From: Plazaster borealis
Taxonomy: Eukaryota; Echinodermata; Asteroidea; Forcipulatida; Labidiasteridae
DNA length: 64,000 bases
NCBI GenBank assembly: GCA_021014325.1
Contig: CM037461.1
Coordinates: 6,787,501-6,851,500 of the forward strand
Reading direction: 5' to 3'
Shown here piece by piece: positions 46,258 through 57,376 of the stretch (positions are counted from its first letter, which is position 1; every line of letters begins with the position of its first letter). The notes under the pieces were generated by a model that saw nothing but the letters and a program-made list of their open reading frames with translations, was not told the origin of the DNA and did not search any database. The translations under genes were made by a program, and so were the position numbers.

Positions 46258-47160
46258 CTGCCAAATGAAGTATATGATCAGTTCTTGTTTTAAAATTGTC
46301 GAAACCGACACAACTGTACAAACTTTTACACTTCTCTCTTGTAACCTGGGTCAAATTTCATAGAGCTGCTTAAACAGAAAGTATTGCTGAAAAGATGTAT
46401 GCTTGGCAAAAATAAACAGGGAACCAGTCACAAGCTTTGCACATTATCATGGTATTTTGGCTAGTGACCCTTTTCCAGTACTAGGCAAACTTGTTTGGTG
46501 ATTCGTAAATTGTTGTAGCTCTACGTAATCGGGCCCTGTTTCTGCTCAGCAACGATTTTCTGTGCTAATAACAGCATCATAAAATTTTGCTCATTTCGGC
46601 GTGAGCTTGTCAGCGGTCTTTGCTCACGTGCAGATATTTTAAAATACCTCTTACAAAAATACATGGTTTGTAACAGGTAATTTATATGGTGCGCTTTTTC
46701 TACTGGCACTTCAAGCGACCATTCTTCACGACGAGTATAATACATGGTTTTAAACTTAAACATCTGGTAGTAAGTGACTTATGAAGTCTTACAGGGTCCT
46801 ATGACACAATGAAGAAACATCAGGGCGAATGCATTACGCAATGCACGAGACCTATGGATTTACGTCCCAACGAAAAGCACAAAGCAATTAAGGGTTTGTG
46901 TGTTGCTTAAAGACCACAAATGCACCACACTGCATATCATGGTAGCAATCTATATAAGCACGTAGGCCTATTACGTAAAAAGGATTTTTTGACAGTGACG
47001 AGTACCAGCATAGAAATATAAATTTGTTTCGTTGTTTCATTAGGAATGTGCACACGTTGGTTGTCTGCTGAGTTTCTGGAACTAAATGATATGATGAATG
47101 TAACGTAGGTATACTTGGGGGTAAATGTATACCACTATATGAAGAAGAAAAATGTCTTAC

Positions 47161-47232
47161 AAATTTTGCAAGTTTACCAGTCCACTGAAACCGTGCGTGT
47201 GTATCGTTGCCAGGGGAACATTCTTGGCAACC
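47161..47232 (-). CDS. Gene A exon: LRR (72 nt)
   Basis: Exactly 72 nt between CTGCAG and GTAAGA, phase 2-2. It encodes one 24-residue leucine-rich repeat: VAKNVPLATIHTHGFSGL then VNLQN, with the split Leu codon at each end. One repeat per 72-nt exon is the gene structure of LGR receptors. Confidence 0.88.
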
Positions 47233-47899
47233 CTGCAGAAAACGAACATACAACAAACAATATCTCAGCATGTGAGAGTCTCAAAATATAATTCACTTAT
47301 GAAAGTCTGGTCCTAATTAGTAACTATTTGAATTTAATATGTACTATTCATATTATTTCATTCATTAAATTGTATTATGTTTATGATACATTGGTAATGA
47401 TAAGATGAATTTCTTTGAGATTTTGCGAAACTTTGGTTTTGAAAGCTTTCGTTTTATGAGTGTTATGGCTGTAGGACCAAAAAACATAAGGAACATTTAT
47501 TCTGAATGCGTGCGAGAAACAAATAATTATGAAAACGTAAATTTTGTCTCACTTCTATACTCTTGATCCAGTTGAACAATAAGTAAACTTTAATTGTCTA
47601 TCTTGATTAAAAGGAATTCGGTTAAAAAATTATAATTAATATTATCATTATTATACGAATGCTTGTAAGGAGAAATGGCACCGATACTGGCAATAGTTAA
47701 CACTCTATTGCGCATAAACATTTAACCATGGTCGTAAAAGCAGCCTGTGCTGCCAAGTAAAGTACCGGCAGCTTACACTATAGAGGTATATCAATCACAA
47801 GAACCATTATCTGCCCTCTTGCGGGTACCCATCAAGTCTATGGTGAAGAGAAGTAATTGTAGTACAGTATCTTGTGCAATGACGCAAGTGTCATGACTT

Positions 47900-48160
47900 C
47901 GAACCAACACTCTTTTGAACCCCCGGTCATAATTGACTCGGATTCCTGGTCCCGTGTTGCCTGACGTATTTCTGGGTTACCATGACCCGGATTCTGTGTC
48001 AAAATGACCCACAAATGGTTCAAATTGACGTTGAATCCGAGTTTAAGTCCCTTAAAAACCAGTTTCCGAGTAAGTCTGACTCAGAAATGGGTCAGGCCGC
48101 CTTGGACCCAAAACCCGGAACCCGGGTCAATTCAGAACCCGGGAGTTTTTAGAGAGAACC
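47900..48160. mobile_element. MITE family 1 copy
   Basis: ACACTCTTTTGAACCCCCGG on the left and GAACCCGGGAGTTTTTAGAG on the right, with GGGTCA/TGACCC words between. Fairly complete. Confidence 0.75.
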
Positions 48161-48249
48161 CGATGACGTAAGACCTCCAGCCCGATGCATTGACCGGCCA
48201 TGACATGCCTAATAATCTGAGATATTTCGCTGCTGAATTTTGCCTATTT

Positions 48250-48560
48250 TTGCCTAGGCCTATTTAAACTCAATTCAATTCAAACTCAATTCAAACTCAC
48301 ATTTATTTCCATACTTCATGAAAATTTCCAAACAGTATATAGCCAAAACATTAATTTAAAGAAGTAACGAAAAAAGGAATTTTTTACAGGGCAGACAATT
48401 ATTAAGTATGGAGGCATCATCTAGAAGCCGAGGCTTGTGATGAGATTGCCTGAAGGACAGACAAACAGAACGTAAAAAGTAACAAGAACGTACGGACAGA
48501 CAGGTAAAACAAAGACAGAACTAATGAAGATAATAATAATATGAAGAAGAAGAAGAATAA
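48250..48560 (-). mobile_element. Probable 3' end of a non-LTR element
   Basis: CTCAATTCAATTCAAACTCA then TTTATTTCCATACTTCATG. A run of this kind closes many RTE/CR1-like elements; a related AGTTCAATTTATTTCCACTC lies at 62395. Only the tail is present. Confidence 0.4.
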
Positions 48561-48636
48561 CAATAACATAAGCTTTCATGGTATTGACATGCCGTAAAAT
48601 ACTTTGTTTTAATAATTATACATTATTAATTCATAC

Positions 48637-48708
48637 AAGGTTTTCAAACTTCGGAGGTCCAAGAAGCTGTACGAGAGGATGCTTGAGATTGGATTTTTGG
48701 AAATATCT
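48637..48708 (-). CDS. Gene A exon: LRR (72 nt)
   Basis: 72 nt, phase 2-2, acceptor TTCCAG, weaker donor GTATGA. It encodes LDISKNPISSILSYSFLDL followed by RSLKT, a clean LxxxxNxIxxI...FxxLxxL repeat. The short exon is easily missed because no long open frame surrounds it. Confidence 0.85.
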
Positions 48709-49155
48709 CTGGAAGGATAAACAAAGAACAAATTCTAGTTTATTATAAATATATATTTGATGTTGAATGGTGCTGATAAACTAAATCTAAGCCACTAATT
48801 CGCTTTTATTCGCCAACTAGCTACAGTCCTTGCTTCTGGTTGGTCAATGGCAAATACACATCACGCTTGGACAAAATGAGGGAACACCACAGTACACTGA
48901 GTATACACAAAATCAACTCTATTTTCGACGACCATGCACATCATTGGATGAGTACTAATGTTGACATTTTCTACATTTGTATTGATTGGGACCAACGCCC
49001 CCTCCCCCTCCCCGAACAAGGATTTTGACATTATATGGATACCACAAGATAGCTCAGTTGGAAGAGGCCTGGCACGTACACTTGGTCGCAGGTTCCAATC
49101 CCGTTGAAGTTAATTTGATCACACAAAACTGTTTTTGATTAGCGAAGCAACTTAC

Positions 49156-49227
49156 AAGAAAGTGAGATTCTGCAGATCAGAAAATGTACCCGGCAAAATC
49201 GAGTTGATTCCATTTCCTACCAAATAT
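49156..49227 (-). CDS. Gene A exon: LRR (72 nt)
   Basis: 72 nt between CAACAG and GTAAGT, phase 2-2. It reads LYLVGNGINSILPGTFSDL then QNLTF, the canonical 24-residue extracellular LRR. The plus-strand reading frame across it (49135-49449) is a shadow. Confidence 0.9.
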
Positions 49228-49438
49228 CTGTTGAAAAGACAAATGAGTTGGTTTAAACCAAGCCTTTTTCAAACAAAAAATGACGATGTGCATTCCCTGC
49301 ACTTTATAAATTTACAACCACTTGTTGCGAGTCTCGAACCAACATATCCCCAACCTGGTCTCATTTATGCATACATATTCCGTAACAGAATCCTAACGAT
49401 GGATGGATTACCAATATTTCAGAATTTACTTTACTTAC

Positions 49439-49510
49439 AAGGCTGTTAAGAAGGAAAATTCCTTGAAGAGTCCCATTTCGAGAACGCTGATGTTAGCATT
49501 GGAAAGATTT
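49439..49510 (-). CDS. Gene A exon: first LRR (72 nt)
   Basis: 72 nt between CTGCAG and GTAAGT, phase 2-2, coding for LNLSNANISVLEMGLFKEF then SFLTA. It directly follows the LRR N-cap exon in transcript order and matches it in phase. Confidence 0.88.
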
Positions 49511-49894
49511 CTGCAGTTAAAATAAAGTTGAAATAATAATTTAATGGTGTGCTGTAAAAGTGCGTTTAAAAACGAATTTAAGAAGTGCGTAGTTCAATCA
49601 ACTTTGTGCCCTAGGATTTATCCCCCTCCCCTAAATAAAACAAAAGTATAGGGAAAGAACACGGACAATTCAGAAGGAACCCAGAAATACAGAGCCTAAA
49701 CAAAGATGTGGGATTTTTTAGCCTCAAATTCTTCCATGGGCCTTTCAGTGGAAATTGAAGCGATGACGCATTCCTTCGAATTTCAAAAGCAAAAAAAAAC
49801 ATTGAGCAAATTCATTCCGCCTTGAAAGCTCGGAAACAGACACCGTTGTCACAGCTTCACGCTCAATTTGTTCCGAGAATCCGCCCCGTTCACC

Positions 49895-50078
49895 ACCCTG
49901 AAAACCCCAGGGTCAGAATTGACCCGGTTCCGGACCCAGAATCTTTGTCAAAGAAATGGGTCGAACTGACGGAGAATCCGAGCTAAAATCCCTTTTTTGT
50001 TTACATTTTCCGGGTCACCGTTGGGTCAGGTCCAGATCCGGATCAATTCTGACCCGGGAGTTTTTAGAGTGCAGAAAC
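49895..50078. mobile_element. MITE family 1 copy near the LRR cap exon
   Basis: ACCCTGAAAACCCCAGGGTC on the left, ACCCGGGAGTTTTTAGAGTG on the right, GGTCAGAATTGACCCGG arms. About 160 bp downstream of the LRRNT donor. Confidence 0.75.
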
Positions 50079-50237
50079 CTCTTTTCTGTTCTAAACAACT
50101 CAACATTAATAGGGCGTGGTAAACGTTTCCAGCATGTAAAATTTATGTCCCATTGAACCGCGAATAAATCCAAATAGCCCAATGATTAAAAAGTACGGAC
50201 GATCAGAAGAGACAAGTCATTTCCAGATGGTACTCAC

Positions 50238-50355
50238 AAGAGTTTTGTTCCTTTGACGATACCAGCAATAGTTGTTGCATTCCAGCCATGTAAGCATTGA
50301 ACAACAAGGTTGCCTCTATTTACATCGCATTCACAATCGGGCGGACATCGCTTTT
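50238..50355 (-). CDS. Gene A exon: LRR N-terminal cap (LRRNT)
   Basis: 118 nt, acceptor TTTCTAG (minus strand), donor GTGAGT, entering in phase 1 and leaving in phase 2. It therefore converts the phase-1 LDLa/CUB series to the phase-2 LRR series. It encodes KRCPPDCECDVNRGNLVVQC followed by an LRR-like start (TTIAGIVKGTKLL). The C-P-x-x-C-x-C...C pattern is the LRRNT cap. Confidence 0.87.
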
Positions 50356-50544
50356 CTAAAGAGTCGAGAGTGAATACAAGTTATGATGGAAAGTTTGATG
50401 GCTGCTTCCATACGGGCATTGCAAAAGTTAAATTTATGGTGCTGTATAGGAAATTATCAAAAGTCACAATTGGCGCATCAGTTACAATTGGGCAATCCAA
50501 AAGGCCGATAAGGGATACTTTCCTAAATAATGTGAAACCATTAC

Positions 50545-50667
50545 CACATGTCAAATTGGATTCGTCGTCATCAAATGGGCAGTCCGTTTTTCCGTCACAC
50601 ACAAGCGACCAATTGATACACTCCGACGAGTCCACACATCGGTAAGACGTCGGGCATTGTACATCAG
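50545..50667 (-). CDS. Gene A exon: LDL-receptor class A module
   Basis: 123-nt phase 1-1 exon, acceptor ATTTTAG, donor GTAATG. It encodes six cysteines: DVQCPTSYRCVDSSECI, VCDGKTDCP and DDDESNLTC. The acidic Ca-binding residues are CDG..DC and DDDES. This module lies next to the LRR cap, the position of the signalling LDLa in relaxin receptors. Confidence 0.88.
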
Positions 50668-51099
50668 CTAAAATTGAACAATTCCACCTGCATTATCACG
50701 ATTATATCAGAGAATCTACTTGACCCACTGCGATGAAGCCAATAAAAATAATATGGTTGTCACTTGTAATTCCGTTTCTATTGGAGCTACGAGACTGTTT
50801 GCATAACTAATTTAAAGAGGATCAAGCAACTACAAAGTAACTTCTAAACATTAGCATAATTTGATTCCAAAAGTAGCAAAGTTTTTGTAATGTGCGTGTG
50901 CTGCTAATGATGCTGATGATCGAAGGACAGGGTTAATTTGATGTCTCTGCTTCCCGCTGAATTCTGTGCTTAAGACCCGTAGATTCACATGCAGTACAGG
51001 GCGCCAAAAGCTTTGGTGGTAGGTAAGCATGCTGGGCCATGACAGGGGGCCAAGCTCCTCAGCCATTATATTTATGTTCTATGTTTACACAATTTTTAG

Positions 51100-51640
51100 T
51101 GATACAAAAACAAGAGAAACTGACTGGGTAAATTGTAATTAATTTAGGGTTGAGCAAAGACAAACTGACTAGAGCGGGGCTTGAACCTGCGACCTCCAGA
51201 TTAACGTGCCGTTGTCCCAGGGAAATCTGTCCCCCGGAGATTCTGTCCCCATACGGAAAGTTAACATGGGCTGGAGGAGGATGATTCAAAAGAGGGCGCT
51301 ATAAAAAGAAGTTTGTGCACAGTTCGCCGTATGGGGGGGCAGAATCTCCGGGGGACAGAATCTCCTGCCACACCAGCTCTAAAAAGTCGCATCCCTCTGC
51401 TGCAGCTTCCCAGGTTGTATGGTAAATGTGGGTGTGATCCCTGGCTATACGACAGTTGGGCTACAGGTTGAATGGCTTCTGACTGGCATCCCTGAACAAA
51501 AATATTAGGATATAGGGAGACCGCCAACTTAGGGCTAGATAGCTCAGTTGTTAGAGTGCTGGCACATTAATCCGGAGGTCGCAGGTTCAAGTCCAGCTCT
51601 AGTCAAATGTTCTTTCTTTGCTCAACCCCAATTTACTCTA
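51100..51640. mobile_element. Two opposed SINEs around an inverted-repeat MITE
   Basis: A minus SINE head (51125-51212, GCGGGGCTTGAACCTGCG), then an inverted-repeat unit at 51218-51367 whose arms read CTGTCCCCCGGAGATTCTG and complement with GCCGTATGGGG at the inner ends, then a plus SINE (51368-51640: body, GGGCTAGATAGCTCAGTTG head, TTCTTTCTTTGCTCAACCCC tail). Lies in the intron between the CUB/LDLa and LRR parts of gene A. Confidence 0.7.
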
Positions 51641-51704
51641 TTTTGGGGGGAAATTGGACTAGTTTTAATTCAGATTCATTTATTAATATTAATAAATAGC
51701 TTAC

Positions 51705-51827
51705 AACACAGATGTTCGTCCACTCCGTTTTCTTGACAGTCTCTAAAACCATCACACTTTGCGTCTGTTGACACACATGATCCGTCTCTACAATTGAACA
51801 GGTCATCTTCTTGACAAAGTGATTCAT
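51705..51827 (-). CDS. Gene A exon: LDL-receptor class A module
   Basis: 123-nt phase 1-1 exon between CCTCAG and GTAAGC. It encodes CQEDDLFNCRDGSCV, KCDGFRDC and ENGVDEHLC: six cysteines and the CDG..DC..NG.DE..C calcium-binding signature of LDLa. The frame beginning with Met at 51827 is not the translated one. Confidence 0.9.
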
Positions 51828-52750
51828 CTGAGGATAATCAAGTTACAATTTGCTTTAAATAAAGTGAACATGATATTCTCTGAGAACAAAATCGGGAACT
51901 GGGTTTAAGTTTTAGTCTCTGGGGTCAGATAAGTTTTCAGGCAAGCATGACTGTTCTCAATTACAACCATTCACTTCTAATGTCATAGATGTCAAGATTT
52001 ACACAACAAATTCAAAACTCAAATGATAGAATAATTTATGATATTTTTTTAATGAAAGGAGTGGTCAGTCGCTGGACAAATGGTATTAAACCCCAACCTA
52101 CACAGACCAGAATTATAGATAAGAGCGAAGACAATAAAGACTGACCAATAATATGTGCAAATCTTTCTTTTCACTTCGTTGTATTTAATGACTGCTTCTG
52201 TTACGAAGTGTGGACCTGAGAACAAAAGAGGTATAAATAATGTCGGGACTTGAAACACTATGTGGATTTGCACACGTCCACACTGAGTTTTTTTACTGTG
52301 TTGAATAATAGGATTTTCCTTAAGTGTACATAACAAAGGAATGTCCACAGAGTGACTGCAACACAAAGCTAGGTGTTCTTATAAATGTGTGTTGTGTTTT
52401 ATTTTCATGTAGCCTTTAACAAATATTGTTTGCAAATAATTTAACAAACTTTAATTTTAACGGTATATGAATATGCATCCAGTAAATATTACGAGAAAGG
52501 GTGATTTATCACTTCATTTTAAACACCATATCATTTGTATAACAATACAATGATGTAGGCGTACGCTTGAAGTCATCGAAAAAAAAATGCATTTGCAGAA
52601 TGCCGGGTTTATGTGAGTGCAATGTGTTTGACGTTGGCAACAACAAACAAAGTATTCTATCATTTAAACCCATCGTCGCTGCGTTGCCAACAGTGACCAT
52701 AATAGCGGCACTAAACCCAAAGTCCCTAGAGACTGACGGGTGCGAATGAT
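51828..52750. other. Gene A intron, no gene seen
   Basis: No splice-bounded exon, repeat or domain recognised. It ends at the left border of the duplicated block (52751). Confidence 0.5.
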
Positions 52751-52949
52751 AAATCTATGAGAAATGGTTCGTTGAACTCTTTCCAAAACCAACTTAATGC
52801 CAATTGGAGGATTATCAAGTAACCCGTACTAGTTATGGCTAATTAATTGATTAATTTGTTAATCGAGTGACTAATTAATCAATTGAACAATATTGGACAG
52901 TACAAGTTAATATATTGAATCATATTGGACAGTACAAAAAGACACTTAC

Positions 52950-53318
52950 TGAAGTCAGTGGTGGGTTTGTATACATGAAGTTGTAGTTTAAAGCCACTGA
53001 ACGTAACCGTTGAGTCTGAGGTGAACCTGATGACAACCGGCTGGTTTTTATCAAAGACTATGGATCTCAGCTTGGTGGAACCCTGCAGCACGAACTTCAA
53101 TTCCAACTCGAGGATCGGAGAAAGTCCCTGGATGTGAACCACATCTCGGAGACTTTCAGTTAACAATTCAATAATTGACACAGTAATTCCATGACCGACA
53201 ATATCAGATTTGAATTCCCATACGCAGTCAATCCCTGATGGGTAGTTGTTAGGGTAACCCGGTGACGTCAGTGTTCTACCGTCGTGCCTTAAGGAGTATC
53301 CACGAATACCACATATAT
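52950..53318 (-). CDS. Gene A exon: CUB domain (fourth in order)
   Basis: 369-nt phase 1-1 exon, donor GTAAGT, acceptor TTCAAAG. It encodes one full CUB domain: ICGIRGYSLRHDGRTLTSPG, YPNNYPSGIDCVWEF, then a beta-rich core ending VTFSGFKLQLHVYKPTTDF. TSPGYPNNYP is the CUB hallmark. It is the paralogue of 448-816 in gene B, same length and about nine bases in ten identical by eye. Confidence 0.93.
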
Positions 53319-53502
53319 CTTTGAAAACACAAGAAATTAAGAGAAAAATAATGTATTAATTTGAACAAGATTTAAATATCATTATCTTTAAAGTATAAAG
53401 GCCGTGTGTACGCAATGGTTTAGTGCTAGGGTGGGAAAGTCCTTTCCATTATGCAACAGTGGCATCTTCTAGACAGGATCTAGGCTAACAAGTACGCACA
53501 CT

Positions 53503-53700
53503 ACACTCTTTAAACTCCCGGGTCAGAAGTAACCAGGATTGCTTGTTTCGTGGGGCCTGACCCAGTTGTGGATCAGTATGACCAGGAATCTGAGTCAAAA
53601 TCCCATTTACAACCACATTCGGGGTCAGCCTGACCCATAAGAGGGTCAGCCCCCCTGGGAACCGGAATCCGGGGGCAATTCTGACCCTGTAGCTTTCAGC
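53503..53700. mobile_element. MITE family 1 copy
   Basis: ACACTCTTTAAACTCCCGGG, then GGTCAGCCTGACCC words, ending AATTCTGACCCTGTAGC. In gene B the same place (1075-1180) keeps only a remnant. Confidence 0.7.
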
Positions 53701-53837
53701 TTGATTCAAGTAAGTCCGTTAACTTGTGTCTGTCACTTGGGTCGGCCCAGAAAACAGCCAACTACTGAATTGCTGTCAATCAAACCATAAACTTATTATC
53801 ACCACAGCTCTGATTAATAACAATTGCCACAAAGACC

Positions 53838-54607
53838 CGACACAATGTAATCGGCTTCTTACTTTACAAAAGAGGGCTGTTAGAATAATTTCTAACGCTG
53901 GTTTTCTTGATCACACTGCTGCATTATTTTGTAATCTAAAAATTCAATGATCTTTATCATTTGAAATTATATTAGGCAAATTTATGTACAAGTACATGAG
54001 TAATGCATTACCACCTTGTTTTACCTCATTTTTTACCCTCATACAAAACTCGAAGCACTTCAAATAAAAATCTTTTTGTTTCTCGCAACCGAATCTCAAT
54101 GTAAACAAACAGCCTTGTTCAGCGTGGTGTTGCATACTGGAATAATTTGGATGGTTCTGTTAAATCTGCAATCACACTACCTGTATTTTCAAAAAACTAA
54201 AACAATTACTACTCAATGTATATTCATTATAACTATAGTTCATGACTTTAATAGCACGAGTCAATTTCATCATGGCTTGCTTTTGTGTATATTATTGTTG
54301 GTACACCTACATGTGTTCGTCTGTCCATGTTGTCCCATGTCTTTGTCTTTGTTTGTCCTGGGTTCATGTTACCGTACATTGGTTGTGTCATACTAAATGT
54401 TTGTCTGTCCATAGATTAGGGAACAAAAGCATCTCGCTTAACCTTATACCTAAATGTTGTCTTTAAATTGCTGCTTATTTTTGAACCATTGTGTATACCC
54501 CATACTATATTGCTTTTGTAATTTCGACATAAATGTGCGTTATTGTATTATTGTATTGTGACAGCATTGAAATAAATGTTAATGAATGAATGAATGAATG
54601 AATGAAT
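53838..54607 (+). mobile_element. 5'-truncated LINE fragment inserted after gene duplication
   Basis: Encodes C-terminal RT-element pieces: CNRLLTLQKRAVRIISNAG, FLDHTAALF, then with frameshifts GKFMYKYMSNALPPCF. It ends in an AATG microsatellite (54580-54605). Gene B has the uninterrupted site near 1321-1345 (GACCCGATTGTTGGTTTG), while gene A reads GACCCGA, the insert, then ATTGTTGGTTTG. Confidence 0.85.
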
Positions 54608-54714
54608 TGTTGGTTTGTTGACTGTCTATAGATTAGACTAATGTAGAAATCGTCGACTAAGTGAGTCTGCTTGTTAATTAATCGAGCTGAAATTTCGAGG
54701 ACACAAATATTTAC

Positions 54715-54810
54715 CTTGGGAGCATAACACGCGACCATTTTCTGACGTATCGTTCCTGACGCATACGAGGTCTGCCATGTCGCAAGGAACTTCATTGATT
54801 TCACATCCAA
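54715..54810 (-). CDS. Gene A exon: short Cys-rich module
   Basis: 96-nt phase 1-1 exon between TTGCAG and GTAAAT. It encodes about 32 residues beginning VGCEINEVPCDMADLVCV and including an N-glycosylation sequon (NDT), with four cysteines. It is not a full LDLa or EGF and I do not recognise a family. Its length, splice sites and phase are exactly conserved at 1437-1532 in gene B, so it is a genuine exon. Confidence 0.8.
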
Positions 54811-54867
54811 CTGCAAAAACAAAACGAAAGTTTACATTGCAGTCTTGGAGGCTACAAGCAGAAGCTT

Positions 54868-55098
54868 ACACTCTTTAAACTTCCGGGTCAGAATTAATCC
54901 GGATCCAGGTCCAGTGGTGACCAATTTCTGAGTCAGTGTAACCCGGAATCTGTTTGTAAATGACCCAGAAAAGGTCAAAATGAGGCAGAATCCGACTTAA
55001 AATCACATTTTGTAAACCACTCTCTGGATCAACCTGACTTGGAAATTGTTCAGGCCCCATTGGACCCGGAATCCGGGCCAATTCTGACCCAGGAGATT
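54868..55098. mobile_element. MITE family 1 copy, shared site
   Basis: ACACTCTTTAAACTTCCGGG to ATTCTGACCCAGGAGATTTT. Same intron position as 1590-1780 in gene B. Confidence 0.75.
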
Positions 55099-55484
55099 TT
55101 AAAGGCAGTGGACACTATTGGTAATTACTCAAAATAATTATTAGCACAAAACCTTACTTGGTATCAAGTAATGGGGAGAGGTTGGTAGTATAAAACATTG
55201 TGAGAAAAGGCTCCTTCTGAAGTGGAGTAGTTTTCGAGAAAGAAGTAATTTTCCACGAATTTGATTTCGAGACCTCAAGTTTAGAACTTGAGGTCTCGAA
55301 ATCAAGCATCTGAAAGCACACAACTTCGTGTGACAAGGGTGTTTTTTCTTTCATAGTTATCTTGCAACTCCGACGACCGATCGAGCTCAAATTTTCACAG
55401 GTTTGTTATTTTATGCATATGTTGAGATACACCAAGTGAGAAGACTGGTCTTTGACAATTACCAATAGTGTACACTGTCTTTAA
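55099..55484. mobile_element. MITE family 2 copy (GGCAGTGGACACTATTGG type)
   Basis: TTAA on both sides; TIRs AAAGGCAGTGGACACTATTG and CCAATAGTGTACACTGTCTTT. The centre is a strong hairpin, TTCGAGACCTCAAG with CTTGAGGTCTCGAA (55266-55306). Inserted at the right edge of a family 1 MITE; gene B lacks it at the equivalent place. Confidence 0.85.
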
Positions 55485-56274
55485 AGTGTATAATCAAAGA
55501 AGACACGATTTAGATTCTTGAGCAACTATTTTCTTGTGAATAAAACAACATTAGGCCTACATACAAACATTATTGCACACGCAGCAGCAGACGATCGAAA
55601 GTACAGTTAACTGCTGGTGGTGTAGCTGACAAACTACGTCGCTTCGGAGCAGACCAATCATAACACAGAAATTGAAAGCTTACGTCACTGCAAGTTTATC
55701 CACTCCCCTGAAATCAATGGGCCTGTGAGACCAGTGCCTGTCTTTATCTTTGCGGATAAAGACAGGAGGCCGGTCTACAAGGGAACGGTGCCTTTTTCCG
55801 TTTGACATAGTGAGATTCTATTGAAAATGGCTCATTTATTGTTCCCAGTAATATTCTGAGAGAACCTGATGATTCTGACAAGTTTATGCGATATAAATTT
55901 AAAAGGTAGAAAGATTATGTTATTTGTAGTTATTTGTGTTGTTCTGTTCTTTAATCCTCAATAAACAAAAGTAGCTCAGCGCAATTACTGCAATTACTGC
56001 AGGTTTTGGGTTGTAGCTTGAGGTGAACGTGTCTTAGTGTAAAACCGCACTTTGTATAGGCCTAATTCTGGTAAGGAAACATTAGTGAACTTAATTACTG
56101 TAGCTCGAAAGCCTGAGGAAACATGTGAACAAGGGTGCTATGAGACATAAACACAGGGGTTAACCCCAGCCTACTCTTCCACGATAAGTGTTCTGGGTTC
56201 TTTTACGTGCAGTACCAACCCTAGTACACAGGACCTACGCCTTGTTTGGGACAAAACGAAGGACATTAAAATTA

Positions 56275-56420
56275 TGGTAAAGTAAGTATCTTGCTCAATG
56301 ACACAAGTAACACGACCGGGCCTCGAACCAAAACTCTGCTAATCAGAAGCACCGGAGCTTGAGTCCGGTGCTCTTTACCTTTCGGTCACGACACAGTGCT
56401 TCCTTAATCTTCTCATGGAC
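56275..56420 (-). mobile_element. SINE next to CUB second-half exon
   Basis: Minus copy with tRNA-like head (GTGACCGAAAGGTAAAGAGC), GGTTCGAGGCCCGG B box and the CACTTGTGTCATTGAGCAA body. The head/anticodon segment GCACCGGACTCAAGCTCCGG is a perfect stem. Orthologous to the shorter 21290-21400 fragment. Confidence 0.68.
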
Positions 56421-56436
56421 CTTTATACATGGATAC

Positions 56437-56558
56437 CTGATGTGTGTTTCTTTTGTTCAGCTTGAAGCAAGAACCCGCCAATTGAAGTTGTAAAATCGCT
56501 CTCGAAGGTAAGAAACATTACGTTTTGCCTTGACGTCACACTCAATGGATAGCGTTTC
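56437..56558 (-). CDS. Gene A exon: second half of a CUB domain
   Basis: 122-nt exon entering in phase 2 (after GTAG) and leaving in phase 1 (donor GTATCC). It encodes KRYPLSVTSRQNVMFLTFES and then DFTTSIGGFLLQAEQ, the C-terminal strands of a CUB fold. It completes the domain started at 57171-56940; the split Gly codon rejoins correctly. The paralogue is 21411-21532. It is too short to appear as a long open frame. Confidence 0.85.
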
Positions 56559-56939
56559 CTACGTCAATTTACAAATTAAAATATAAAATTAACGGTTGGA
56601 TGGAGTTGGATTTCGCCATATATTTACGTACCATTTCTTAAAGCACCAGTCATTCGTTTGACCAAGGGAAAATAAAGTTTAGTTTTGTATATTTAGTTCT
56701 GCTTCATTTTGATTCGATACGTGCAATAGGAGACTTTTAAGACTGTTTCGAGCGTCCCACTCATCTGTCCTTTTCCATTGTTCTCACCGACGAGAACAAT
56801 AGAAAAGGACTCGTGAGTGGGACGCCTGATATCGTCTCAAAAGTCTCCATTTGGCATCATTTTCTTCAATCAGCATTTTAAAGTATATATCAACGTGACA
56901 ATGAAAAAGTGGGAGGGGGGCCGGTGACAATTTACTTAC

Positions 56940-57171
56940 CCAGTCAATTTTAAAAACGGGTCTGCAAAAGTATCACCATTTCCACAGTTGAGAAAATCGT
57001 AGTTTTCCTCTAAATCCATCGTCGTGAACGTGACAACTACTCTGTATCCCACTTCTGCCACTATTAGCCACAAGCAACGAGCTTCATAGGGATATTGCTG
57101 TGGCCAGCCGGGGGAAGTTATTGTTCCAGGATTACCGTTGCTAACGTTGATAAAACTGGCTCCACATGGCT
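56940..57171 (-). CDS. Gene A exon: first half of a CUB domain
   Basis: 232 nt, phase 1 to 2, acceptor TTCCAG, donor GTAAGT. It encodes PCGASFINVSNGNPGTITSP, GWPQQYPYEARCLWLI, then VVVTFTTMDLEENYDFLNC ending KLTG. TSPGWPQQYP and C-LW are CUB hallmarks, and the Glu/Asp and Tyr residues of calcium-binding CUBs appear in DLEENYDFL. Length and sites equal 21920-22151 in gene B. Confidence 0.92.
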
Positions 57172-57376
57172 CTGGAATAAATGAGACAAGAACCACTATA
57201 TTTTAATGTTTAACCATGTGGAGCAACTTCGTTCTTAGATAAACATTAAAGCATGTGTGGAAGAATTTTTGTGGTAATTAGCCCCAAATTATGCTCACAT
57301 TTTTTGTTCCCCATAATGATATATCAAGGGCAACACGCCCAGGACTTGCAGAGTCTTTTGGTAGTACAGTACTCAC

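Noticed and set aside
49135..49449. 104-codon plus-strand open frame
   Set aside because: It overlaps a clear minus-strand LRR exon (49156-49227) and shows no domain.
51534..51604. Possible tRNA gene on the plus strand
   Set aside because: It is the head of a SINE with an identical body and tail elsewhere; anticodon loop ACATTAA lacks U33.
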